A stretch of 64,000 nt of DNA from Delphinus delphis. Lineage: Eukaryota; Chordata; Mammalia; Artiodactyla; Delphinidae. The position numbers and the translations under genes were made by a program. The notes beneath the pieces are model-generated. The model made no database searches and had not been told where the DNA came from. It saw only the letters and a list, made by a program, of their open reading frames with translations. This document shows positions 11,130 to 22,144 of this stretch, in pieces. The stretch lies in the NCBI RefSeq assembly GCF_949987515.2, contig NC_082688.1, forward strand, positions 108,231,893-108,295,892, written 5' to 3'. Numbering within the stretch: position 1 is the stretch's first letter; each line of letters begins with the position of its first letter.

Positions 11130-12088
11130 ATTAGGTTGAATACTAATTAATTTAATACTAAGTTTAATTACAATTGAGGTAATTGAGGATAATACTTTTA
11201 AATAACAATGAACAAGGCACTTTTGTTGAACACCAAAAAAATCTTTCAGAATATAGCTTTTTACATTTCAAAAATATACATAGTGGCTCAGTTTAGCACC
11301 CAAATGTCAGAGGAAAATGTAGCTTTAAAATCCAGTCCCAGCAATAATTAAGTGATTTTGATAAAGCAACATAAAACCTTCTGGCAGGAAGACAATTTCT
11401 ATCACATCAGTATGTAGCAAAAGACCAGAGTAGCAAGCAAAATACCTAGTCATGTTCATCTTTGCCTTGGCTTTAAGGCTAATAATGAAAGGCTTTATGA
11501 ACAACAACAAAAAATTGGTAGTGATTTGGAATTTCGATGTTGATTAAATTTGGTAATCGAATGAGTGAATACCAGTATACTGTTAGGAACCAATCTGACA
11601 CTTTATTCCACATTAAAATTTTACCTTATTATTTCTTCTTTCTAAGTTTTTCAAATATAACTAGCAAGTCAGACATTTGACTTACTTTTTGTTAAAACAA
11701 AAAAAACTCATTTCATATACGAGAATAGGTAAAATCAAGCCAGTATAAGTCAATGCTCCCTTTACTGACAATTTATTTGGAGTCAAGTCAGCTCTATCAG
11801 AAGTAGCAGCAGGAAAACATGTTCCAATGCATCCAAGACTCAAAATGGCAGCTGGGTTTACCCTCTATCCTTTGGGAAATATTAATTTCCTACAATATGT
11901 AAAAACTCATTGCAGATAATTATATTCCCAGAGAAACTAAAATATTGTATTCCAAGACTTTCCAAGGTAAATTGCGATGTATACTTTTAGGGAAAATAAA
12001 ATGTTTTTGAGTTTAGGTTTAAGTGGAAAGGATGAAATTGAGATCTTTCCCCACAATGTTTCACAAGTACCACATGTGTCCAGCTCAC
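11130..12088. other. Unassigned AT-rich sequence
   Basis: No repeat is recognised. A minus-strand open frame at 11325-11510 is followed by no good donor and has no known motif. Confidence 0.45.
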
Positions 12089-12157
12089 CAAAGACAGGGG
12101 AGCCCAAGTCATTCATCCGATGTTCAGTCAACCAGGCAGACTCCAAAATCAGAAAAC
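12089..12157 (-). other. Candidate exon d (minus strand), 69 nt
   Basis: On the minus strand a pyrimidine-rich acceptor (ttttttttctaatcag) ends at 12158 and a donor gtgagc starts at 12088. Between them one frame is open (LESAWLTEHRMNDLGSPVF core) with two leftover bases at the start and one at the end. This start phase fits the end phase of the candidate at 14210-14364. The product is not recognised. It could be a real exon, a relic, or chance; no conservation data are available here. Confidence 0.3.
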
Positions 12158-12169
12158 CTGATTAGAAAA

Positions 12170-13080
12170 AAAATTCAAGTTGTTTTACAAGTTGTTTAGT
12201 TACAAGTGCAGTAAAATTTAAATCTTGACTATTTAAACTAACAAATAAGTGACCAGATAACAAATTATAGAAAAATCATAGTTACATAAACATGGATTAG
12301 ATCCTTTCAAGGGAAGCCCTAGATTCCTGACCAGACCTCAACTGTGGTGTGATGTGAGAACCCCCAATTCTTTACTAAAACACTGTGAACTCAAGAACTG
12401 GAGGACAGCCTTATTAAGCTAAACTAACCTGTTTTTTGACAAATGATCACCTCTAATCCTGATGCTTGATTTGTGGGACTGAATTTTTTAACCACCATAT
12501 TTTACATATACCAGTATCCATACACTTCTAAAAGCAGAGTCTCTGATGTACTGTAAATTAGGAGCTGAGTTCACATCTTCAGGCACTTTCAGTGAATTAT
12601 GAGACTAGAAGTGAACTTCAAAGTTCATCTAGTTCTGTGCCCTTGGTCATGTCTCAGTGAGGACTGCTAAGATAAAAGGAGGTCTATTTCTTAGCTTTTT
12701 ACTCAAATAAGTCTGATTCAAACATAATACACCTTCATTTCAGAAACTTTTAAAGTAACTTCACAAATATTTTAAGTGAAAGCTTAAATAATGAACAAAA
12801 ATTAGCCAAGTGAAAGTAAAATATACTGTAATTTTATTTCTACATTTAATTATTGGACAGTATTAGCCTTTTACAAAATGTAAAATAATATTCTTATATT
12901 TTAAAAATTAATTTAAGAAAAACAAGAATATACAGTTTTTTAACATTTAAAATATCTATATTTTATTGTTAAAATAATCACAATTAAAAATGTGATGTGT
13001 ATATGTCTAAATTAGACCATAACAAAAATTATACACTTTAGAATTAAAAACTGGGGTATAAATAAAAATAAAACTTAAAA
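12170..13080. other. Unassigned, very AT-rich sequence
   Basis: Around 12770-13080 it is extremely AT-rich, with many taaaat-type runs. There is no coding signal. Confidence 0.5.
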
Positions 13081-13096
13081 TTTAAAAGCTGGGGTA

Positions 13097-13307
13097 GGGT
13101 TTCCCTGGTGGCTCAGTGGTTGAGAGTCCGCCTGCCGAGGCAGGGGACACGGGTTCGTGCCCCGGTCCCGGAGGGACCGTTCATGCCCCAGAGGATCCCA
13201 CATGCCGCGGAGTGGCTGGGCCCGTGGGCCATGGCCACTGAGCCTGCGCGTCCGGAGCCTGTGCTCCGCAGCGGGAGAGGCCGCAGCAGTGAGAGGCCCG
13301 CGTACTG

Positions 13308-13338
<31 letters not shown>
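13097..13338 (+). mobile_element. CHR SINE, short form, with a 20-odd bp internal insert
   Basis: This is the short CHR form with a long pure poly-A tail. The target duplication aaaagctggggta is perfect at 13084-13096 and 13336-13348, so the insertion is young. Compared with the sister copy at 52571, about 22 extra bases lie between ccccggtcc and gaggatccc, and they form an inverted repeat cggtcc...ggaccg. Confidence 0.93.
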
Positions 13339-13342
<4 letters not shown>

Positions 13343-13924
13343 GGGGTATAGGTGTAAAAGTATAGCTTTAAATAAAAATTGTACCAAAATGTACATACCA
13401 TGTTGTATCCTGTTTCCTCCACTTAGATGATACTATGAACATTTTCTGTGTTAAAAAATATTTACCTACAATATCATTCAGTGGCTGTAAGTAGATCATT
13501 TAATGTATACACCATAATTTACTTAACCAAATCCTTTATTATTGGTCATTTAGATATTTTTCATGTTTACTTACTGTAAAGATTTCTTCTGTTGTACATT
13601 CTATATTTAAGTAGCTGCCTATAACCTTAATAATTTATTTAGAATGATTTTGAAATAAAGGAATTACTAGGGCAAAGTGTATTTTTTAAGCATTTGATAT
13701 CATTTTTGCCTAAGAACAAGTAATAGAAATTAATCCAACTTCATTTATCAAATTCTATGATCATCTACCACAAAAAAAATTTCTGAAGAGTATGGACATA
13801 GGAGAGCCCCAGTTTGACAGAGCAAATAATAGGAAATAGCATTCTAGCTTTTATTTGGAGAGTTTTGACTTAATGTCACTCCTACCAAGTAGAAAAAAAG
13901 CCACTTCAATACACACGATGTTTT

Positions 13925-13990
13925 CTTCCTCTAAATTTGTTTCCTTCCTCTAAATTTGTTTCCTTCCTCTAAATTTGTTTCCTTCCTTAT
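13925..13990. repeat. 19-bp minisatellite, 3.4 copies
   Basis: The unit cttcctctaaatttgtttc repeats exactly at 13925, 13944 and 13963, and a partial fourth unit follows. Because all copies are identical, the array is recent or homogenised. Confidence 0.95.
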
Positions 13991-14209
13991 AAAGAAATTA
14001 CCACTTGATGAGGGCAAGACAACCAAGAAGAATGAGACCCATTTGATCTGATTGTTTTTAAGCCTCTTAAATGCCAAGTCTATGAGTTATCTGACGAAGG
14101 ATTGAAAGGATATGAAAATTGAAGATATTTTCTTTGGAAGTGCATTTGACCTTATGAATCAATGCTTTCTTAGCTATTTTCCTGTCACTCTTTATCTTTA
14201 CACACTCAC

Positions 14210-14364
14210 GTTCTCCTATTGCTCCCCATCCGTTTCCACTGAGATCAGAGAAGTCTGATTGAGGAGTAGTTATGTCTTTAGTCTCATATACACAATTATA
14301 AATTAAATCGTTTGCACTTGCTATTTGCTTCAGCGTATTTTCATAGGCAGGGAAAAAGAGGAAC
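14210..14364 (-). other. Candidate exon c (minus strand), 155 nt
   Basis: On the minus strand the acceptor is strong (aaaactttctttctgtag) and the donor is consensus (gtgagt, 14209-14204). The 51 full codons between them are open, with one spare base at each end. The core includes PAYENTLKQIASANDLIYN and DFSDLSGNGWGAIGE. I do not recognise the protein. Its phases match the neighbouring candidates 14593-14713 and 12089-12157. However, the open frame also extends upstream through the acceptor to the hAT insertion, so a plain long ORF is another reading. Confidence 0.35.
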
Positions 14365-14407
14365 CTACAGAAAGAAAGTTTTGAAAAACTAAACTGATTC
14401 ACTGGAC

Positions 14408-14600
14408 TAGAGGGCTGGCAAATTTTTTTCTAAAGAGCCAAATAGAAAATATTTTTATCTTTGAAGTCCATAAAGTCTTTGTTACAACTACTAAAGTGTG
14501 CCCCAGCCATAGTCAAGACAGACACAAATGGGTGAAGCTGTGTTCTAATAAAACTTTATTAATAAAAACAAGTGGTGGGCTGATTTGTTTACCCTATCTG
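14408..14600. mobile_element. hAT-type non-autonomous DNA transposon
   Basis: The left end agggctggcaaatttttttc, the internal gtgttctaataaaactttat and the right end gatttgtttaccctatctg match the familiar element that starts caggggtcggcaaac. The 8-bp target duplications cactggac (14400-14407) and cactaaac (14601-14608) differ at two sites, and 8 bp is the hAT hallmark. There is no transposase. Confidence 0.75.
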
Positions 14601-14713
14601 CACTAAACTCTCTTTCCATTTCAAACTTTCCAAAAACTTAATCACAACAGTTTCCATTATTGGACTAGCAACCATTTTCATTTTCTTTTCTGGAATGATT
14701 CTCGCAAATTTAT
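14593..14713 (-). other. Candidate exon b (minus strand), 121 nt
   Basis: The minus-strand acceptor is very good (ccacattttcttttctcttcctatag reduced to its pyrimidine tract), ending at 14714. 39 codons are open (core FARIIPEKKMKMVASPIMET). The only donor (gtaaac) lies inside the end of the hAT element at 14408-14600, so the last eight exon bases are also transposon-derived. If the hAT is removed with one target copy, the frame continues straight into the ORF at 14067-14402. This makes an ORF interrupted by a transposon as likely as a true exon. Confidence 0.3.
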
Positions 14714-14714
14714 C

Positions 14715-15330
14715 TATAGGAAGAGAAAAGAAAATGTGGACGAAATGAGAGTGACATTCGTCTCTCTTTTCTTTTCCAATGATCCTCATAAGAGCTCTCT
14801 GTGATTTTTATGCACCTTGTATCAGAGCTGATTTGTGTTTGCTCACATGGAAAGTCTTCACCAACCGCATATCCTGGTGGAATTTGTCACCTCTTGAGAT
14901 CATCAATGGTGGCCACTGACTTTCCAGTCTGAATCTCCACATAGTTCCAAAATCTCTGAATTGATTCAACCTGGAGAGTCATTGAGGTTTCTGGTCCCAT
15001 TGGGAGGCAGGGTCTGTCCAAGTACAGCATAAGCCTGGCCCTTTCTAGGCTCAACAGTGATACCCTATGTTATTCTGATGCAACACTTTGTGTGTGGTAG
15101 AAATTATATCTCATGTTTTTCTAGACCTGCCAGAAATGGGTCAAGGCTAATTTTGCTCTCATTAGTGTAACATATCTAACTAGTTGATACCACAGACTTC
15201 TTTACTTGACCCAGAACAAGAAATTTGCTTTGCCGCCTCTAGCTGTTTAACATAATCCTCAATACCTTTCCTCAGAAAGTTGAACACTTTCACCACGAAA
15301 TGGTGGTGGATCATTTGAATCCTAATTTAT
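14715..15330. other. Unassigned sequence
   Basis: Moderately GC-balanced. The wording of 14860-15060 feels like an old repeat, but I cannot name it. No convincing exon is seen on either strand. Confidence 0.4.
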
Positions 15331-15780
15331 AACACTTCAATGGTTTTTCTGATGCTCTTAAGAGCTCAGAGATGGCTCACAACACCCTTCCTATCTGTTT
15401 AGTCTCCTTTTTTGTCACTCACCTCACACACCAAGCACATCCATGTTGAACCGTATCATAAGCATCCGTAGCATAATTCTTTTACCATCTCTCCCCTCTT
15501 CCAGAAATACTCTTAGCCATCTTCATTGCCTGGTTAGCATTTGTTCACTTTTAAGTTTCGGCTTACGTATCATTTATACCAGAAATTCTTTTCTGACCTA
15601 ATCCAATCCCTCAGACTGGCTAGCTGTTTCTTCCATGCACTCCCATGGCGTTACTGTCTCTAAAATTGCAACTCATACTTTATATTACTACCTGTTTGAT
15701 TTTTAAAAAATTTTCCTAGTAAACTGTAAGGTCCATGTGGTCAGGAAACATTTTTATCTTGTTCAAGAAGTATGAATAAA
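15330..15780 (+). mobile_element. L2 fragment
   Basis: Wording such as ccagaaatactcttagccat, attcttttctgacctaatcc and agtaaactgtaaggtccatg follows the order of the L2 3' end. It is old and non-coding. Confidence 0.6.
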
Positions 15781-15784
15781 AAAT

Positions 15785-16015
15785 AATGGCTGTATAAATT
15801 GATATGCTCTGTGTCCTCATAAAGCTAATAGTTTAGTAGAAGAAACAGATATTCAGCAAATAAACAGATTAAATAAATAATAACACGTGATTGAGGAAAG
15901 TTCTATCAAGTAAAATTGAGTGCTTTGAAACACAGAGTCCTGGAACCACTGAAGCGTATAATCAGGGAGTGGCATGATATGGCATCATTTAAAAATTTTT
16001 TGAATCATTCTTTCT
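15785..16015 (-). mobile_element. L2-like fragment, reversed
   Basis: gtgtcctcataaagctaata, gtagaagaaacagatattca and gggagtggcatgatatggca resemble reversed L2. Divergence is high. Confidence 0.4.
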
Positions 16016-16379
16016 GAATGAAGAAAATACATGAAGAAAAAAAGTAACGGCCATGACCAGGAGTTATGGTATGGATGAAAACACTTGAGAGTTTGGAGGA
16101 TTCACTGCTTATGTCTTCAGTATTCACTTAAGGCAATCATGGGATTACATAACTCTTCACCAGTGTGGTGGCCCAGGGTTGTTGCTTGGGTGTAGCGGGC
16201 AATGAGTAACTAACCAGATCATTGAAAGATGGTATTTTGTCAGGAAATTCATTCCCAACATCAGAGCCCATTTCTAATTAAAGCATTCTAGGCATACCGC
16301 CTGTACCTCCTTGGAAGTTCAAGTTCACTTGGATAAGAATCCTTCCCATTTCTCCCCTGAGGCCTTCTTTATGTTTTTC

Positions 16380-16475
16380 CCAGCCTCATAAGTTTATTGC
16401 GAGAATAAAATAATATAATGCACTGAGAACCGTGCCTGGCCCACAGAAAGGACTGAATGAAGGTTAGCTGTCGTT
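16380..16475 (+). mobile_element. MIR fragment
   Basis: taatgcactgagaaccgtgc, ctggcccacagaaaggact and gaatgaaggttagctg match the MIR 3' core (usually cctggcacatagtagg...aatgttagct). Confidence 0.6.
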
Positions 16476-16937
16476 GACCTGGCTGGTCTGGAGGTGACAG
16501 CTATTGTTATTAGAGGTACAGGTGACGGAGTCCAGAGGCACCACGCCTGAAATGGTTTCTTTCTTCTCTGACCTGCTCTCCCATTTGTCCACACACTCAT
16601 TCTCATTCTCGGTCGTACTGGTTCCCAATTTCTGGAACAGAGACTTGTCGCTCTCCTTCAGCATTTTCTCGTGAACTTTGGTCTCGTACTCAGGCTGGTC
16701 CCCTTTAGATAAATGAACCGACTGATCTTCCCCCAACCTCTATACTGTCCACCTACTCATCAGCACCACCTCCACCATCTAATTTCCAGACACGGTGAAG
16801 AGGTAAATGCATTCCTTCTGCCCCAGCTTAATGGCTGGTGATGTCTCTTTCCCATCTATATGGTCTATGTTGGAAAGTTTTCTCTCCTGAATATCTAGCA
16901 TTCGGGTGGCAGTGGGTTTGGTTTTCGCATTCTCCCT
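16464..16937 (-). pseudogene. Unidentified coding-like frame with two in-frame stops
   Basis: One minus-strand frame is open for 158 codons except for TAG at 16781-16779 and 16742-16740. Codon use looks coding: many GAG, CTG, AAG and GAC codons, and several CpG-containing codons. The last part reads like a hydrophilic, charged protein tail (core YETKVHEKMLKESDKSLFQK). Acceptor and donor signals are poor, so a decayed intronless retrocopy fragment is likelier than an exon. The 3' end runs into a MIR element, so the final codons may not be original. I cannot name the parent gene, and no poly-A tail is evident. Confidence 0.35.
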
Positions 16938-16979
16938 TTATTGAGGTCACTCAGCCTAAGACATTTATCCTCTTTTCTT

Positions 16980-18400
16980 TTCTCTCCTTTCCTCTTCTCT
17001 TCTAATTCACAGAGAGGCAGCAAACACATTAGACTTCTGAACAGTCATCCTGATACACAGCAGGTGAGAGAAAATCAAAGACTTTCCTGCAGGAGCTGAG
17101 AGCACTTATAATACCCAGTGTCATACTGACCATTCTTTATAACCTTAACCAGCTAGTAGAAATTATCTGATTCTAACTTCACTAGCTATATGGCTTGAAA
17201 AATTATAGTGTCAATTCCTAATTATGTATGGCCAGAAGCTCATCTTAGACAATATGGTGTTTATGTTGTTTATAAGAACATCTTGAAAAGATAAATCTGT
17301 TTGATAAATTAAACTTTCTTAGCTGAGCTTCTCCAACCCAATAAGTAAATGACTACAGACATCTCAGGGAACTTTATCAAATGACACTGTCACTCACACC
17401 CTGGCTTCTGAGCTTTGTCCTTGTCTTTGATTATAAGTTTCCTCAAACTCTCTTGCAAACTTTTCATTTGTTACAATGATAAAGTAAACGAGGCTTTCCT
17501 GTAATGAATTTAATTTTACAATTTGTTCCTGGAATTAATCGTTGATTAAAAGGCTTGTGGTGGTCTTTGTAAGTCCTTTAGTGTTTCATTATTATAGAAA
17601 CTCAGGAAACATTTATCAAAGAGTTCTTGTGCTTTAGGAATCATTCCATGCCAGGTTTGAATATGTCAATAATGCTTAATAAAAAATGTACAATCTCATA
17701 ACCAACCAACGACCAGTGTTTACACTATCCATCCGCCTTTTAACTCCGCCCGTAACTCCTATACAATCTAGATCCAAGTCTCCTGCAGCAATAAACAATC
17801 TTGACTCAGACCTCCAATTTTATAGCCTCACAGTTCACGCTCTTCATCAAAACCTATGAACCCTCAAGGGCTTATCCAGCCGGGTGTTTTAGAAAAAAAA
17901 GTTGCATTTCTCCCTTAGAAGAATTCTCATATCAGCCACTAAGAATTCTCATATCAGCCACTCATTTTGTTACTGGAATATTTTGGGTGACTAGTAATCA
18001 TATGTGCCACTTTGACTATCCAATAGAGACTTAAAATCCTAGTGACACATTTCATACTGACAGGAAACCATCCTTCCGATTATCCAGATCCCAAAGTAAA
18101 GTTTCATTTGCCCCATTTCTGAGTTCATTCCTCAGGCTTAGGCTCAGATCAGGTTAAAAATTAATCTTTCCTTAGCCAAGAACTTGCACAGCTAATGCTT
18201 GCAATACTGACTCATGTATTTAAAGTCATGCACAAAAATGGCAGGGTGCGTACTGTTACGCCATGGAAGGAATCCGGGGCAGAGTGTGTGCCATCCCTGC
18301 CTCTGGCCATGACGTGAAAACTGGGCTTCACAGCTCTACAGCTCAGAAGAGTCCCAGGTCTGGCATCACAATGGAGGGAAAGCCGTGGACAGCTCTCTGC
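16980..18400. other. Unassigned sequence with a 22-bp tandem duplication
   Basis: No gene is recognised. The word aagaattctcatatcagccact occurs twice back to back (17919-17940, 17941-17962). The wording around 18200-18400 is less AT-rich but has no clear frame. Confidence 0.5.
17919..17962. repeat. Perfect 22-bp tandem duplication
   Basis: Two identical adjacent copies, probably from replication slippage. Confidence 0.95.
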
Positions 18401-18419
18401 TGGTTCTCGTGATCCCCAC

Positions 18420-18650
18420 GCTCCCACGGAGAGACTTGGCTTTCCCGGAGCCCTCCTCTTCGAACTGTTTCCCCAGATCCCTTCATGGTCACTCTTTCTC
18501 CTCCATCAATCTTTATTCAGATCACACCTTCTCAACGAGACCCACCCTGACACCCTGTGAACATTTACGTCCCATCCTACCCGCCCCTGCATCCCAACCT
18601 CTCTTACTCCGCTCTCCTCTCTTCTTTTTTCATACTCCTAAGTATGTCAG
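18420..18650 (+). mobile_element. L2 fragment
   Basis: cagatcacaccttctcaacg followed by agacccaccctgacaccctg follows the L2 block usually written tcaaatgtcaccttctcagtgaggccttccctgacc. The 122-codon open frame over it is incidental. Confidence 0.55.
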
Positions 18651-18654
18651 TTGG

Positions 18655-19544
18655 AACAATTATATCCCCCATTCTTGGGTGTTATGGCGGCTACAATCTC
18701 AGAATATCAAGGTAGAGAGAGAGGGTGCATTGTTCTGGGCAATATGGAGGTAAGGCCAGCTTCTTTCGTTTATACCATGTCTTCAGGCAATTACTTTCTT
18801 GGAAGATAATTTTAGTAGGTCTGATTATTGTCAGAAACCCATTTTCAAGAGATTAAATTTTGTATGATCATAAGTTGAATACTCAAATGGGATGAGCCTA
18901 ATTGATTTTAGGTTACATTGTCTTTTTGAGATAATATAACAGCTGCCAGTGTTGGCTCTGCTACTTAAAATGTATGATTAACAGAAGGATTCAAATGTTT
19001 AAACATTGGAGTTGGAAGTTAAAAATGTATTTAAATTAAGCAAAGACAATATCTTGGGTAGTCCTGAGTGTCCTGTAAGTGAAAAGTCATCAGTTAGCAG
19101 CATGAAATTTTAAGTGATGACATTTTCCTCTTAAGATAAGACAGTCCCTTTGATCTTTCATCTGATATGTCAGCTAGAAAGATGGGTTGGTCCCCTCCTG
19201 TTTCCTAGCTGTAAAGATGATCCCAAACTGAGAGCCCCTGACTGTCAGAATACACCTTCTCCATCTTTCTCACACCGGGAAGATAAAATTGCTGATATCT
19301 GAAAAATGAAAGTGTGTTGTGATGTATCTTGTGCAGATCTTTGTATTAGTTGAGAGAGAGGCCGTTATGCTAAGGTAACAAATATTACACATCATTTCCA
19401 CCCACAACTATTGACCACAACTAGTCACAAAGTCCTGCGTAATTGCAAAGAATCTGAGAAATGTTAGCACTCTGTCTCCAGTACAATCCTTAACACACTC
19501 TTTAAGGGCAAGACACGTTCCTTAAAGAAGGATGCCGGCAATAG

Positions 19545-19606
<62 letters not shown>

Positions 19607-19695
19607 CTCACTTGTCCCTCTTGAATCACTCTCTCGTGGTGCCACAAAAATCAGGAACAAGGTTTAATAAAAGAAGACTAGTGCCTCGATGGTAC
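18655..19695. other. Unassigned sequence with a TG microsatellite
   Basis: AT-rich and without recognised genes. It contains the (TG)n array listed separately. Confidence 0.5.
19540..19605. repeat. (TG)n microsatellite
   Basis: About 30 tg units interrupted once by tttg. Likely polymorphic in length. Confidence 0.97.
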
Positions 19696-19699
19696 TGCT

Positions 19700-20010
19700 A
19701 AAGGATAAACTGAGACATGTTAACATTGCTAAGAGTTTATCTGAGCAAACATCAGTGTGAATGGGGCAGTGCCAACCCAGAAGTGGTTAGGAGTACTCCA
19801 CAGAGAGGAGCTGGGACAAGGGTCTTGTGGAGAAAATGCAGAAGCAAAGTAAATAACTCATCTGACCTGCTACAGCTTCACGCTTGCATTATTTGGGAAA
19901 GTGGAGCTGGCGGGTTGCGATTGGTAGTTCTTGCCCTGCAGGCGTTCACAGGAATTGCTGGTGGCTTAGGTCTTGGTGGCTTACAGAGGCTGCTAAGGCA
20001 TTAGACACCC
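19700..20010. mobile_element. Ancient interspersed repeat, class undetermined
   Basis: gagtttatctgagcaaacat, aatggggcagtgccaaccca, and the following gattggtagttcttgccctg resemble an old LTR-type repeat I have seen in mammalian DNA, but I cannot name it. The 95-codon ORF here has no coding resemblance. Confidence 0.3.
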
Positions 20011-20099
20011 TCATTCTAATGGTTTCCTTGTTTAATTAATTGAATTAATTTAACAGTACGATTGGAAGGAGTCTTAAAATGTCTGGACAAATACTTTTT

Positions 20100-20300
20100 A
20101 AAACATTCTTTTTTTAAAAATTGAAGTATAGTTGATTTACAAAGCTGTGTTAGTTTCAGGTGTACAGCAAAATCATTCAGTTATATATATATTCAGTTAA
20201 GTATACATATACATAACTGAATATATATATATATTCTTTTTCAGATTCTTTTCCCTTATAGGTTACTACAAAATATGGAGTATAGTTCCCTGAAAAAAAA
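20100..20300 (-). mobile_element. L1 3' UTR fragment, reversed
   Basis: attgaagtatagttgattta, tgttagtttcaggtgtacag and tatagttccctg form the reversed 3' end of artiodactyl/cetacean L1. An internal AT-rich palindromic expansion (ataactgaatatatatata) is present. Confidence 0.85.
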
Positions 20301-20309
20301 TTCTTAGTT

Positions 20310-21230
20310 TTGAAATAAGAAAAGAAAACTAGAATGTGCTCAAAACAAATAATCACACTTTACCTTATCTTCCCTTTTATAAATACACATATTTTATATG
20401 TTTATAAAAATTAGATTCAAAGTTCTCTACCACCCAAGCACATGTGTGTAACACTGAGAATCCCTACTTGGATAATGGAAATCCTTTTCCAATAAGAATC
20501 ATAATAAACGAGAATTCTGACATCAGCTTTTGTGGGTGGGAAAGCAGGTTGCATATTTTCTCCACAGTATTTAAAAAATGAATTAGAGCTTCTAGATACT
20601 CAAAAATCCCCAATAAAATTCTTTTTGTGATTCTCTTCTTGTTTTTGCTTGAATTAACCCTATGGCTTTTCCTGAATCATCCTCTTTTAGTCAGACTCAC
20701 AGTGTTGATTCCCTGCAGGTACTAGGAGTTCAGAGTTAAAAATAAGATACTCTTCATTTTTGAGTATAAACCAATACCTTAAAATTTCTCAGGGGAGTTA
20801 ATGAAGATTCCATGAGCAATGATAGCCCCTAAGACTTTCCCACAGCAGAGAGAGAGAGAGAGAGAGTGTGTGTGTGTATACATGCAGAGAGCAGGGAGGA
20901 TGTGACACATGAACAGTAAATTTGGTAAATGTTTTCACAGGGTTTGTAAATTTATTCCAGGGACAAAACAGAAACAGAATGACCTCTGCCCAGCCCCATT
21001 GCTCCTCATTGACTGAGTGATATAGAAAAGGTCTGGACAAGTTCTCTGTCACTAGACCCCATGTCCAGAGATTGAAGACAAGCAGTCACCGTGAAGGGCT
21101 TCCTTTAACAAACAGACGAAGGGGTGAAGATGTGCTTGGAGAGAATTCATTCCAGTTAGTGTAGAAACAGTCTGTTAAAAACAGACTGCTAGGATTCTTT
21201 TGGGTAACTTGGCCTGACTTCAAAAGAGAA
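20310..21230. other. Unassigned sequence
   Basis: No gene is seen. A mixed (GA)n(TG)n microsatellite lies at 20846-20880. Confidence 0.5.
20846..20880. repeat. (GA)n(TG)n microsatellite
   Basis: About ten ga units followed by about six tg units. Confidence 0.95.
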
Positions 21231-21239
21231 GGGCCTGAA

Positions 21240-21362
21240 TAGGTATATGAATGATATATACATAACTGAATCACTTTGCTATATACCTGAAACTAACACA
21301 ACACTGTAAATCAACTATATTTCAATAAAAATAAATGTTAAAATAAATAAATAAAAATAAAA
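21240..21362 (+). mobile_element. L1 3' terminus
   Basis: tgaatcactttgctatatac, ctgaaactaacacaacactg and tcaactatatttcaataaaa are the last bases of an L1 3' UTR with its A-rich tail (aataaataaataaaaataaa). Confidence 0.85.
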
Positions 21363-21676
21363 TGAAAGAAGGAAAGAGAAGGGCTCTGTGATTGCAGAGA
21401 GGCAAGCTGGACCCCAGTGATCAGCTGCACCTGTCCTCACCCACCTCCAGGTTACCTCAGTGCCCCACTCTCACCCCATATAGGTAGGTTTTTCCATGTG
21501 AGACACACATGAAAGTTTCTATTTGAGTAGCTTGGAAATTGTACTTTGTTAATTAAAGGTCTTTAAGTTCATGGATTTTGTTCATTTAGAAAAAGCCTAT
21601 CCAAGAAGGAACACCCAATCAAAATGATAGTTTTCCAATAACAGTAAATTAAGTGAAATTTCCCCAAATCGGCACT

Positions 21677-22140
21677 GTTATGGATCGAATTATGCACCAC
21701 CCCCCAAATTCATAGGATGATGTCATTGCTCCCAATACCTCAGAACGTGACCTGTTTGAAAACAGAGCGGTTGCGAGTGTAATTAGTTAAAATGAGGTCA
21801 TACTGGAGGGGGGTGAGCACCATATCCAATGTGCCTGGTATCCTCACAAAAGGGGGAAATTTGAACACAGACACACACAGGGAGGACAGCACGCAAAGAT
21901 AAAGGCAAAGATTGTGCTGAAGCTTCTGCAAGCCAAGGAACACCAATGACAGCCGGCAAACCAGCAGAAGCTAGAAAGATTCTTCCTCTCAGTTCTCAGA
22001 AAGAACCAACTCTGCTGAAACCTTGATCTCAGACTTCCAGCCTCCAGAACTGTGAGACAGTAAATCTTGGTTATTTACGGCACCCCGTCTATGGTATTTT
22101 GTCGTGGCAGCCGTGGCAGCCGTAGCAGACTAGCGCAGGC
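21677..22140 (+). mobile_element. Solo LTR, ERVL-MaLR type
   Basis: It starts tgttatggatcgaattatgc and contains aatgaggtcatactggaggg, tggtatcctcacaaaagggg, ccttgatctcagacttccag and cctccagaactgtgagacag, the standard order of MLT1/MST-like LTRs. The end ggtattttgtcgtggcagcc fits too. There is no internal retroviral sequence next to it. A small gcagccgtg triplication sits at its 3' end. Confidence 0.8.
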
Positions 22141-22144
22141 GCTG

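Noticed and set aside
13075..13422. Protein with a long phenylalanine run
   Set aside because: It is antisense to a CHR SINE and its poly-A tail.
15960..16060. Strong minus-strand acceptor near 16014
   Set aside because: The sequence after it has stops in all useful frames and reads like reversed L2.
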